From assembly GCA_030151725.1 (NCBI GenBank), contig JASLDD010000106.1, positions 1-7,143 on the forward strand: a stretch of 7,143 nucleotides of DNA, in the 5' to 3' direction. The stretch is from Solirubrobacteraceae bacterium (GTDB taxonomy: Bacteria; Actinomycetota; Thermoleophilia; Solirubrobacterales; Solirubrobacteraceae). The position numbers and the translations under genes were made by a program. Under the pieces are notes generated by a model. That model did no database searches and was not told the origin of the DNA. It saw nothing but the letters and a program-made list of their open reading frames with translations. Shown here piece after piece: positions 1-6,026 of this stretch. The number at the start of each line of letters is the position of its first letter. The stretch's first letter is position 1.

Positions 1-870
1 CAGGCGCTGGCGGCGGAGGGCGATGTGGTGGTGTGGAACACCGACTACCTGCAGCTGGTGAGCAGAGCCGGCGGCGGCCGCGTGCACGTCAAGTTCGACT
101 CGGGCATGGGCCGGCTTGGGACGCGCGACCCGGTCGAGGCCTCGCGGGTGGCGGCGATGGCGCGGGAGATGGGAGAGATCGAGCTGGCCGGTGTGATGAC
201 CCATTTCGCGACAGCCGACGATCTCGAGGACGAGGGCTTCTTTGCCGGGCAGCTGGCTGCCTTCACGAGCTGGGCACGGTCGATCAAGCAGGAGCAGCCA
301 CAGCTGCTGGTGCATGCGGCCAACAGCGCCGCGGTGCTGCGCGAGCCCGAGGCGCAGTTCGACATGGTGCGCTGCGGCATCGCCATCTATGGGATGGATC
401 CATTCGGCCGCGACCCCGCGGCGCGTGGGCTCGAGCCGGCGCTCGAGCTGAGCTCGTATGTGGCGGAGGTCAAGCTGTGCGCGGCGGGTGAGAGCGCGGG
501 CTACGGGCGTCAGTTCGTGGCCGAGCTGGACACCCACATAGCGGTGCTCCCCATCGGCTACGGGGATGGCTGGCGACGCGGCCTGTCCAACAACGCGGAT
601 GTGCTGATCGGCGGTCACCGCCATCCGCTGGTGGGCACGGTGAGCATGGACAGCATCACGGTCGACCTCGGCGTGGATGAGCGCGCAAGCGAGTTGCGCG
701 GCCAGCGGGCGATCCTGATCGGCATCCAGGGCAGCGAGCGGATCACCGCCGAGGAGGTGGCACGGCGCCTGGACACGATCAACTACGAGATCTCCTGTGG
801 ACTGACGTCGCGGGTGACGCGGCGCTACCACCGCGACGGGGTGGCCGTGGCGGACAGCACAGCGCCGTGA
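1..870 (+). CDS. alr: Alanine racemase, C-terminal part (5' end outside window)
   Basis: PLP-dependent enzyme interconverting L- and D-alanine in the cytoplasm, supplying D-Ala for peptidoglycan. The frame is open from base 1, so 289 residues are visible; the family is about 370 residues, so roughly the first 80, including the PLP-binding lysine, lie outside. Visible family blocks are KFDSGMGRLG (fragment residues 31-40), MTHFATADD (about 66), HAANSAAVL (about 105), MVRCGIAIYGMDP (122-134) and the C-terminal beta-domain blocks GYGDGW and INYEISCGLTSRV. Tyr168 of the fragment, in AGYGRQF, matches the second catalytic base (Tyr265 of the Geobacillus enzyme), and Met216 in GTVSMDS matches the active-site Met312 region. 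The stop codon overlaps the next gene by 4 bp (GTGA, 867-870), suggesting translational coupling. No truncation or frameshift is seen. The assignment is very secure. Confidence 0.97.
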   Translation, partial: QALAAEGDVVVWNTDYLQLVSRAGGGRVHVKFDSGMGRLGTRDPVEASRVAAMAREMGEIELAGVMTHFATADDLEDEGFFAGQLAAFTSWARSIKQEQPQLLVHAANSAAVLREPEAQFDMVRCGIAIYGMDPFGRDPAARGLEPALELSSYVAEVKLCAAGESAGYGRQFVAELDTHIAVLPIGYGDGWRRGLSNNADVLIGGHRHPLVGTVSMDSITVDLGVDERASELRGQRAILIGIQGSERITAEEVARRLDTINYEISCGLTSRVTRRYHRDGVAVADSTAP

Positions 871-2303
871 GCGCTCGGCAGTCGAGGGGGATGGAGGCCG
901 CCCGCGAGGGCCTCGCCGGACGACGCGCGTGGTTTGTGGGGGGCGCGCTTCGCGACCGCTTCCTGGGGCGTCCCACGGCCGATCTCGACGTGGTCGTCGA
1001 GGGCGACGTCGCAGAGGCAGCCCGGGCGGTGTCCAAGGCAGCGGGTCGCGCGGCCTGCTTCGCGCTCTCAGAGGACTTCGGATCGTGGCGTGTGGTGGCG
1101 CGTGATAGCTCGTGGCAGGTGGATGTGGAGCCGATGCGTGGCGAGAGCCTCGAGCAGGACCTGGCGATGCGCGACTTCACGGTTAACGCGATCGCCGAGC
1201 CGGTGTCCGGCGGAGCGCCGATCGATCCCTTGGGCGGGTTGACCGATCTCAAGGAACGGCGCCTGCGGATGGCTGGCCCGGGAGCATTCGTCGAAGACCC
1301 GCTGCGGGTGCTGCGCCTGGTGCGGGTGGCCGTGGAGCTGGATTTGACGGCAGAGCCCGACGCCATTCGCTGCGCGCGCGAGCAGGCGGGAGGACTTGCC
1401 AACGTGTCGGCCGAGCGGGTCTTTACGGAGCTGCGGCGCATCATCGCCTCCGAGCGTCCCCGAGCGGGCATCGATCTGCTGCACGAGCTCGGTGCGAGCG
1501 CGGTGGTGCTGCCGGAGCTCGAGGCGCTGCGCGGCGTCGAGCAGAACCGCTTCCATCACCGAGATGTCCACGGCCACACGCTCGAGGTGCTCGACCGCAC
1601 GATCGAACTGAGCGCCCCCGGAGATGGTCCACATGCCTGCGAGCTGAGCGCGGTGATCGCAGGTCACGGCGATGAGGTGCGCGCGTTCCTGGCGGAGCCG
1701 CTGGCCGACGAAATGACTCGTGCGGAGGCAATGCGTTGGGGTGCGCTACTACACGATGCCGCCAAGCCGCTCACACGCGAGGAGAGCGCCGAGGGGCGCG
1801 TGACATTCATGAGCCACGACGTTCGTGGCGCGGAGCTGGCGCGCGCGGTGCTGAGGCGATTGCGCGCCAGCGAGCGGCTGAGCGCCCATGTTGCGGCGCT
1901 GGTGCGTCATCACCTGCGTCTCGGCTTCCTCGTTCATGAGCCCCAGCCGCTGTCCAGACGCACAGTGTTCTCCTACCTGCGCGCCTGCTCGCCTGTGGAG
2001 GTGGATGTGACGCTGCTGTCGGTGGCTGACCGGCTAGCCACACGCGGCGATCGCGCCAAGGAGGCGATCGACGCACATCTGACGGTCGCCGCTGGTCTGT
2101 TGGGCGATGCTCTGCGCTGGCACACCGAGGGACCGGGGCGTCCGCTGCTGCGAGGCGATGAGCTTGCGCGCGAGCTCTCGATTCCCTTGGGACCGCAGGT
2201 GGGCGAGCTGCTGGAGGCGCTCGCCGAGGCTCGCTACGCAGGCGAGCTCGACACGCGTGAGCAGGCGCTCACATATGCGTCCGCGCTCGTGCACGACAGC
2301 TGA
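867..2303 (+). CDS. Class II tRNA nucleotidyltransferase (CCA- or CC-adding) with HD domain
   Basis: Template-independent nucleotidyltransferase that should add CC or CCA to tRNA 3' ends; 478 residues. Motif A is GGALRD (25-30) with the metal-binding DLD (39-41). Motif B is RDFTVNA (102-108), motif C DPLGGLTDL (about 120-128), motif D EDPLRVLR (143-150) with the EDxxR base-selecting pattern, and motif E RVFTELRRII (184-193). The HD phosphohydrolase domain shows FHHRDVHGH (229-237), LLHD (294-297), SHD (316-318), VRHH (346-349) and VADR (386-389). The C-terminal block LLRGDELARELSIP (427-440) is typical of tRNA nucleotidyltransferases. The stretch between motifs A and B is unusually short: the flexible loop of CCA-adding enzymes seems missing (see findings). 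The GTG at 867 overlaps the alr stop; an in-frame ATG at 891 is possible but would have its G-rich ribosome site too close. A poly(A) polymerase is the main alternative, since the families share these motifs. Confidence 0.92.
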   Translation: MSARQSRGMEAAREGLAGRRAWFVGGALRDRFLGRPTADLDVVVEGDVAEAARAVSKAAGRAACFALSEDFGSWRVVARDSSWQVDVEPMRGESLEQDLAMRDFTVNAIAEPVSGGAPIDPLGGLTDLKERRLRMAGPGAFVEDPLRVLRLVRVAVELDLTAEPDAIRCAREQAGGLANVSAERVFTELRRIIASERPRAGIDLLHELGASAVVLPELEALRGVEQNRFHHRDVHGHTLEVLDRTIELSAPGDGPHACELSAVIAGHGDEVRAFLAEPLADEMTRAEAMRWGALLHDAAKPLTREESAEGRVTFMSHDVRGAELARAVLRRLRASERLSAHVAALVRHHLRLGFLVHEPQPLSRRTVFSYLRACSPVEVDVTLLSVADRLATRGDRAKEAIDAHLTVAAGLLGDALRWHTEGPGRPLLRGDELARELSIPLGPQVGELLEALAEARYAGELDTREQALTYASALVHDS

Positions 2304-2317
2304 GGGAATCAACCATC

Positions 2318-2331
2318 TAAGCTCCCGTCCC
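2318..2331 (+). promoter_or_regulatory. Candidate leaderless -10 element of the HIT gene
   Basis: TAAGCT at 2318-2323 fits the actinobacterial TANNNT -10 pattern and ends 8 nt before the ATG at 2332. Transcription would then begin at or within 1-2 nt of the start codon. No Shine-Dalgarno sequence precedes the ATG. The -35 region is poor (ACGACA at 2293-2298, with a long 19-bp spacer). This is inferred from sequence only. Confidence 0.4.
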
Positions 2332-2742
2332 ATGAGCGACCCCGAGTGCCTGTTCTGCAAGATCGTCGCCGGCGAGATCCCATCGCGGATCGTCGATGAA
2401 GACGAGCGCACGATCGCCTTCATGGACATCGCGCCCGCCACGCGCGGTCACGCGCTGGTCATCCCGCGCGCCCATGCCACGGATCTGCTGAGCATCGGCG
2501 ATGAGGATCTGCAAGCCGTGGCCCTCGCCGCCCGGCGGCTGGCGGCGCGCGGCAAGGAGCGCCTTGGAGCGGCAGGCGTCAACCTGATCAACTCCTGCGG
2601 TGCCGCTGCCTGGCAGACGATCTTCCACTTCCACGTCCATGTGATCCCGCGCTATGAGGGAGACCCGCTCAAGCTTCCGTGGGTGCCTGCCCAGGGGGAT
2701 CCCGATGAGATCGAGGCGATCGCGCAGGAACTAGGCGGTTGA
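2332..2742 (+). CDS. HIT-family (histidine triad) nucleotide hydrolase/transferase
   Basis: Small cytosolic HIT protein of 136 residues, the usual length for the Hint branch. These enzymes cleave nucleoside phosphoramidates or related nucleotidyl substrates through a nucleotidylated histidine. The histidine triad is FHFHVHVIPR (98-107), with H99, H101 and H103; H101 is the expected nucleophile. The preceding NSCGAAAWQTIFH block is the usual nucleotide-binding lead-in. N-terminal CLFCKIVAGEIPS (6-18) supplies C6 and C9, which in many bacterial members bind structural zinc with H48 and a triad-region histidine. The ATG at 2332 is chosen because the family starts here; the open frame continues upstream only as overlap with the nucleotidyltransferase gene. 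It lies 28 bp after that gene and may have its own leaderless promoter. The exact substrate cannot be read from sequence. Confidence 0.95.
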   Translation: MSDPECLFCKIVAGEIPSRIVDEDERTIAFMDIAPATRGHALVIPRAHATDLLSIGDEDLQAVALAARRLAARGKERLGAAGVNLINSCGAAAWQTIFHFHVHVIPRYEGDPLKLPWVPAQGDPDEIEAIAQELGG

Positions 2743-2768
2743 TAACGAAATGATCTCACCGCTACATC
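2739..2768 (+). promoter_or_regulatory. Weak candidate promoter before the secreted-protein gene
   Basis: TTGATA (2739-2744, overlapping the HIT stop codon) could serve as -35 and TACATC (2763-2768, only 3 of 6 consensus matches) as -10, with an 18-bp spacer. The gap between the HIT gene and the next ATG is 45 bp with no terminator-like hairpin, so read-through from the HIT gene is equally possible. Confidence 0.2.
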
Positions 2769-2787
2769 TGTCGGGCGGGCGTGTTGA

Positions 2788-3468
2788 ATGGCACAGATGA
2801 GACGGATAAACCTCCATATAGCTGTGCTCGGAGCCCTGGGGCTCGCACTCGTGCTGCCTGCCGTGGCGCCTGCCACGCTGGCCGAAATCGGCATCATCCC
2901 GGCGACCACACCGGCGACCGTGCCAAGCTGTCCTGCGAGCCCCTGCCTCGCGGTCAGCCGCACCACCGGCTTCCAGGTCAAGGTGGGAACCGTGCGCAAC
3001 CCCCTCAGTGCGACCAAAACGGGGACGATTGTGGCGTGGACGATCACGCTCGGCAAGCCAAACGCCACCCAGATCAAGTTCTTCGACGCGAACGAGGGCG
3101 GCGTCTCTGAAGCAGGTATCGCGGTGCTACGTGCACAGAAGACCCCCAACTTGACCTACAAGCTGATCGCACAGGGTCCGCTGGTGAAGCTTCAGCCCTA
3201 CTTCGGCAAGACTGCCCAGTTCCCACTGGAAACGACGATCCCGGTCAAAAAGGGCGACGTGATCGCGTTGACCGTTCCGTCGTGGGCGCCGGCGCTGGCG
3301 CTTGGGTTCGGCAACGACACCTCGTGGCGAGCAAGCCGTCCCAAGAAGCAGTGCACGAGCACTAGCGCCCAGACGACCGACACGTCGATCGGAACGCCGG
3401 TCCAGTACTACTGCCTCTACCAGACCGCGCGCTTGACATACAGCGCAACCCTGATCTCCACGCCTTAG
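2788..3468 (+). CDS. Secreted protein of unknown function, four cysteines
   Basis: 226-residue exported protein whose function I do not recognise. The N-terminus has basic RR (5-6), a hydrophobic core of about residues 11-28 and plausible signal peptidase I sites after APA (27-29) or TLA (30-32). There is no lipobox cysteine, so it is secreted or wall-associated rather than lipidated. The mature part is rich in short Val/Thr/Ile stretches suggesting a beta-sandwich, for example KTGTIVAWTITLGKP and KKGDVIALTVPSWAP (154-168). C48 and C53 near the N-terminus and C189 and C209 near the C-terminus could form two disulfides, fitting an extracytoplasmic site. From memory, similar secreted proteins are common and multi-copy in Thermoleophilia, with no known role. 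The start is ATG 2788; an ATG at 2797 (codon 4) would still leave a signal peptide. Neither has a strong ribosome-binding site. Confidence 0.85.
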   Translation: MAQMRRINLHIAVLGALGLALVLPAVAPATLAEIGIIPATTPATVPSCPASPCLAVSRTTGFQVKVGTVRNPLSATKTGTIVAWTITLGKPNATQIKFFDANEGGVSEAGIAVLRAQKTPNLTYKLIAQGPLVKLQPYFGKTAQFPLETTIPVKKGDVIALTVPSWAPALALGFGNDTSWRASRPKKQCTSTSAQTTDTSIGTPVQYYCLYQTARLTYSATLISTP

Positions 3469-3628
3469 AGCGCCCTTAGGACGCCGCTGGCCGGCGCGAT
3501 GCTGTGTCCTCGGTCGCTCATGTGCGGAGCACATTTCGCGGACCTGCCTGTGCCCCGAAGGGGTACGTCCTTACCTCGCTTGGCCAGCGACGCCCTAAGG
3601 CCAGTTTCCCAGCGAGGCGCGGGTTGGA
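3469..3628. other. Intergenic region between convergent genes, rich in inverted repeats
   Basis: These 160 bases lie between the stops of the secreted-protein gene (+) and the lipoprotein gene (-). A 19-bp inverted repeat spans 3474-3492 and 3582-3600, matching at 17 of 19 positions. Inside it are two hairpins: ATGTGC/GCACAT around a GGA loop (3520-3534), and GTGCCCC/GGGGTAC around a GAA loop (3550-3566, one G-T wobble). A further stem, CCTCGCT/AGCGAGG (3574-3580 and 3611-3617), encloses TGGCC/GGCCA (3581-3585 and 3599-3603) and would compete with the long-range repeat. There is no U-tract after any stem. It could be a bidirectional terminator, a structured RNA, or a small repeat element. I see no credible coding frame in it. 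Confidence 0.6.
3474..3600. repeat. Imperfect 19-bp terminal inverted repeat enclosing about 90 bp
   Basis: The left arm (3474-3492) reads CCTTAGGACGCCGCTGGCC. The reverse complement of the right arm (3582-3600) reads CCTTAGGGCGTCGCTGGCC. They differ at two positions, both transitions. The 89 bp between the arms contain two self-complementary hairpins. No flanking target-site duplication is visible, so mobility is unproven. Confidence 0.6.
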
Positions 3629-4018
3629 CTAAGGGGCGCTGGCGCCGCCGGTTGGGCTTGACCCGGCGGCTGATTCGCCGCCGCCTTTGGTTTCGCCGGC
3701 GGGCGCTTTTTCTTCTTCGGCCGCCGACCCGCCGGAGGGGCTGGTTTCGTTGGAGCTTTCTTTGCTTGCGGCTTCTTCTTCGCCTTCGTTCGAGCTTTCG
3801 CTGCTCGTGGGTTCTTCGCTGGCGGCTTTCGTGGTTTTGGTCGCAGTGGTCGACGTGGAGGTCGTCTGCACGGCAGCCTTTTCGGCGCTGGTGTCGCTCG
3901 GTGGTGTGATTTCAGGCGTGCTCTTGGGCACAGCATCTGAGACGTTGCTGCTGCCACAGGCGGTGACGCCCAGTCCCAGCAGCGCCACGCACGCGACGGT
4001 CGCTACGCGTGCTCTCAA
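3629..4018 (-). CDS. Disordered Glu/Ser/Thr-rich lipoprotein of unknown function
   Basis: 129 residues starting from the TTG at 4018-4016, which overlaps the zinc-ribbon stop as TTGA. This start places basic RAR directly before the hydrophobic stretch VATVACVALLGLGVTAC, whose VTAC is a lipobox; Cys18 would be the lipidated residue. An upstream in-frame start at 4087 would lie well inside the zinc-ribbon gene and give an overlong, charged leader. The mature part has no globular domain: Ser/Thr/Lys, then acidic Glu-Glu-Glu blocks with Ser and Ala, then a Gly/Ser/Ala/Pro tail. It looks like an extended, surface-exposed anchored chain or spacer. Codons are mainly AGC, ACC, GCC and GGC, but Glu is almost always GAA, unlike the GAG-rich neighbours. 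No function is assigned. Translation is probably coupled to the zinc-ribbon gene. Confidence 0.75.
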   Translation of the reverse strand: MRARVATVACVALLGLGVTACGSSNVSDAVPKSTPEITPPSDTSAEKAAVQTTSTSTTATKTTKAASEEPTSSESSNEGEEEAASKESSNETSPSGGSAAEEEKAPAGETKGGGESAAGSSPTGGASAP

Positions 4019-4278
4019 AGCGGTCCCATGCGCCGTCCGCAGGTGGGACAGTCGTTGAGATCCTTCTGGGCGAGCTGATCGCACCATGGGCAGAAACGCA
4101 GGTTATCGACCGCCCAGGGCAGCTTTGAGGAGGAAGGGGCCAGCGGCAGCACCTTGCCGACGACCTCCAGCGGCTCGTCGGATTCACGATCGAGGTAGAT
4201 CTCGTTGGGCTCGGCCTCGAGCACGATCTCGCGCCCGGTGGCGGGGTTGCGAAGGCGGTAACGCTGTTTGACGCTCAT
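4015..4278 (-). CDS. Small zinc-ribbon protein of unknown function
   Basis: 87-residue soluble protein with no signal peptide. Residues 1-45 look like short beta-strands (KQRYRLRNPATGREIVLE, then EPLEVVGKV). A proline/serine linker follows, then a C-terminal zinc ribbon: C63-P-W-C66, ten residues, C77-P-T-C80. This CxxC-x10-CxxC spacing is a typical four-cysteine zinc ribbon. Such small ribbons often mediate protein or nucleic acid contacts, but nothing here indicates a partner. The ATG at 4278 is chosen because a TANNNT hexamer (TAAAGT, 4291-4286) ends 7 nt upstream; a longer upstream frame is low-complexity Arg/Pro sequence antisense to the glycosyltransferase. The gene is divergent from the glycosyltransferase (107 bp apart) and shares a 4-bp stop/start overlap with the lipoprotein gene, so the two probably form one transcript. 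Confidence 0.85.
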   Translation of the reverse strand: MSVKQRYRLRNPATGREIVLEAEPNEIYLDRESDEPLEVVGKVLPLAPSSSKLPWAVDNLRFCPWCDQLAQKDLNDCPTCGRRMGPL

Positions 4279-4385
4279 GGCGCGCACTTTACCGGAGCAG
4301 GTGGGCGCATAGATTCGTAGCGCGCTCTGCTGCACGATCGGAGGGGCGGACCCGGGTTGCAGCAGGGGAATAGGGTTGCTCGCCA
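4279..4385. promoter_or_regulatory. Divergent promoter region, zinc ribbon (-) and glycosyltransferase (+)
   Basis: 107 bp between divergent starts. For the - strand gene, TAAAGT (4291-4286) ends 7 nt before the ATG. For the + strand gene, TAGGGT (4371-4376) ends 9 nt before the GTG at 4386. Both fit TANNNT -10 elements of leaderless transcripts. An alternative + strand promoter, TTTACC (4288-4293), 16 bp, TAGATT (4310-4315), would give a leader of about 64 nt. No clear operator palindrome was found. Confidence 0.4.
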
Positions 4386-5957
4386 GTGCGCATCCTGATC
4401 TTCCACGGCTACCTCCTCGGCGGTACCGGGTCGAACGTCTACAACGCTCGTCTCGCGGAGGCGTTGGTGAGGCTGGGTCACGAGGTGCACCTGCTCTGCC
4501 AGGATCGCCATCCCGAGGAGCAGACGTTCGTGGAGGCGGCTGGCGACTGGGATAAGGGGGCGCTCCAGGTTCGCGAGCTGAAGGCAAGCGGGCGGGGCCG
4601 CTGCGTGGTCTACAGGCCCGATATCGACGGATTGCTGCCGGTGTACGTAGCAGATATCTATGAGGGGATCGAGGCGCGACCCTTCTCGCAGTGCACAGAC
4701 GAGGAGGTCCAGCAATACATCGCCGCGAACGTGGCGGCGGTGTCGGAGGTCGTGGATCTTGCCCGGCCTGATGTAGCGCTTGCCAATCACCTGGTGATGG
4801 GTCCTGTGATCCTCGCGCGCGCTCTCGGCGGGGAGGTGCCCTACGCGGTGAAGATCCATGGCAGCGCGCTCGAGTACACGGTCAAGCCCGAACCGGAGCG
4901 ATTCCTCCCGGTGGCGCGCGAGGGATTGGCGGGCGCGGGCGGGATCCTGGTGGGCTCTCATCACACGGCCGCCAGCCTGTGGGCTGCGCTGGAGGATCCA
5001 CAGCTCGTGGAGCGCACGAGACTGGGCCCTCCCGGGGTGGACGTGGAGCGCTTCGCGCCGCGCACGCCTGCCGCGGCGGCTGCTGGCCTGCGCGGCCTGC
5101 AAGAGCGTCTACGCGCGGGCGAGGAGGTGGACAAGGGTGTGGCGCTCAACGCCTTCAGCCGGGACGGGCACGCCGCAGCCGCGGCGCTCGAGCGCCTTGA
5201 TCCGGGGCACGACGTGCTGATTGCGTATGTGGGCAAGCTGATCGTGAGCAAGGGCGTCGACCTGCTGGCGGCGGCGTGGCCCCTGGTGCTCGAACATGAG
5301 TCCCGGGCGCGCTTGGTGGTCGTGGGTTTCGGTGCTTACAGACAGGCGCTCCAGGGCCTGCTTGATGCCCTGGGCTCGGGCGACCTCAAGCAGGCGCGGG
5401 AGATAGCGCTCGCAGGCCGCTCGCTCGAGGAGGACTCTGCACCGCCTCACCCGCTTGGGCATCTGCTCGCGTTCCTGGACGGTCTCGAGGGCGAGCGCCG
5501 TGAGCGCTACTTGGCAGCGGCGAGGAGCCTGGGGGACAGCGTGGTGTTCACTGGCCGCCTCGAGCATGAGGAGCTGACCGACGTGCTGCCGGTCTGCGAG
5601 GCGCTCGTGGTCCCGAGCACCTTCCCGGAGGCGTTTGGAATGGTGGCCGCCGAGGCGGCCGCGTGCGGGGTGCTGCCCGTGAGTGCGGCGCATTCGGGGT
5701 TGCTGGAGGTCAGCGAGGTTCTCGCCCAGGCGGTTCCCGAGCCGGCGGCCCGGTGTCTGTCCTTCGCCGTTGACGACCAGGCTGTCGACGCGCTCGCAGA
5801 GCACTTGATCGGCTGGCTGGAGCTGCCGGAGCAGGTGCGAGCGAGTGCACGGGAAGGACTGATCGAGACTGTGCGTGAGCGCTGGTCGTGGGATCGCGTG
5901 GCGGTCGGGATGATCGCGGCGGCCCACGGCGAATTGGACGGCCTGCGCGAGGCGTGA
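4386..5957 (+). CDS. GT-B fold glycosyltransferase, family 4-like, with long insertions
   Basis: 523-residue cytosolic retaining-type glycosyltransferase that should move a sugar from a nucleotide-sugar donor to an unknown acceptor. The N-terminal acceptor domain opens MRILIFHGYLLGGTGSNVYN (1-20) with the GG loop typical of GT4, and KIHGS (156-160) carries the conserved histidine. The linker motif is GPPGVDVERF (214-223). The donor domain has YVGKLIVSKG (281-290); the usual GRL arginine is Lys284, and Lys289 is the expected phosphate-contacting lysine. PEAFGMVAAEAAACG (414-428) holds the E-x7-E pair, Glu415 and Glu423. Two stretches are longer than usual: 224-276 and 317-384, Ala/Leu/Arg-rich and probably helical. 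The start is GTG 4386, from the family N-terminus and a TANNNT 9 nt upstream. A short region separates it from the cytochrome gene. The substrate cannot be inferred, and no neighbouring sugar gene helps. Confidence 0.95.
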   Translation: MRILIFHGYLLGGTGSNVYNARLAEALVRLGHEVHLLCQDRHPEEQTFVEAAGDWDKGALQVRELKASGRGRCVVYRPDIDGLLPVYVADIYEGIEARPFSQCTDEEVQQYIAANVAAVSEVVDLARPDVALANHLVMGPVILARALGGEVPYAVKIHGSALEYTVKPEPERFLPVAREGLAGAGGILVGSHHTAASLWAALEDPQLVERTRLGPPGVDVERFAPRTPAAAAAGLRGLQERLRAGEEVDKGVALNAFSRDGHAAAAALERLDPGHDVLIAYVGKLIVSKGVDLLAAAWPLVLEHESRARLVVVGFGAYRQALQGLLDALGSGDLKQAREIALAGRSLEEDSAPPHPLGHLLAFLDGLEGERRERYLAAARSLGDSVVFTGRLEHEELTDVLPVCEALVVPSTFPEAFGMVAAEAAACGVLPVSAAHSGLLEVSEVLAQAVPEPAARCLSFAVDDQAVDALAEHLIGWLELPEQVRASAREGLIETVRERWSWDRVAVGMIAAAHGELDGLREA

Positions 5958-6009
5958 GCGCAGGCTGTAGATGGCTCGGAGGGGCCGTCGAGGCACCCGC
6001 CGCTTCGGA

Positions 6010-6026
6010 TAGTGTTCCGCCCGCTT
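6010..6026 (+). promoter_or_regulatory. Candidate -10 element of the cytochrome-cupredoxin gene
   Basis: TAGTGT (6010-6015) ends 11 nt before the ATG at 6027; the overlapping GATAGT (6008-6013) matches TATAAT at 4 of 6. Transcription would start about 3-7 nt before the ATG, giving a very short leader. No Shine-Dalgarno sequence is present. The element overlaps the alternative GTG start at 6012, which argues for the ATG. Confidence 0.35.

Noticed and set aside
2107..2331. Longer N-terminal extension of the HIT protein
   Set aside because: The upstream frame overlaps the nucleotidyltransferase's conserved C-terminus out of register and is Arg/Ser-rich. HIT proteins begin at the CLFCKI block, which follows the ATG at 2332.
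3474..3600. Insertion sequence or transposon remnant
   Set aside because: Terminal inverted repeats are present, but there is no transposase fragment and no visible target-site duplication, so it is reported only as a structured repeat.
4279..4587. N-terminal extension of the zinc-ribbon protein on the - strand
   Set aside because: It is Pro/Arg-rich low-complexity sequence antisense to the glycosyltransferase, while ATG 4278 has a well-placed -10-like hexamer.
4275..5102. Long - strand open frame antisense to the glycosyltransferase (a similar case at 5109-6224)
   Set aside because: Long antisense frames are expected in GC-rich genes. The + strand carries all the GT4 motifs, and these frames show no recognisable domain.
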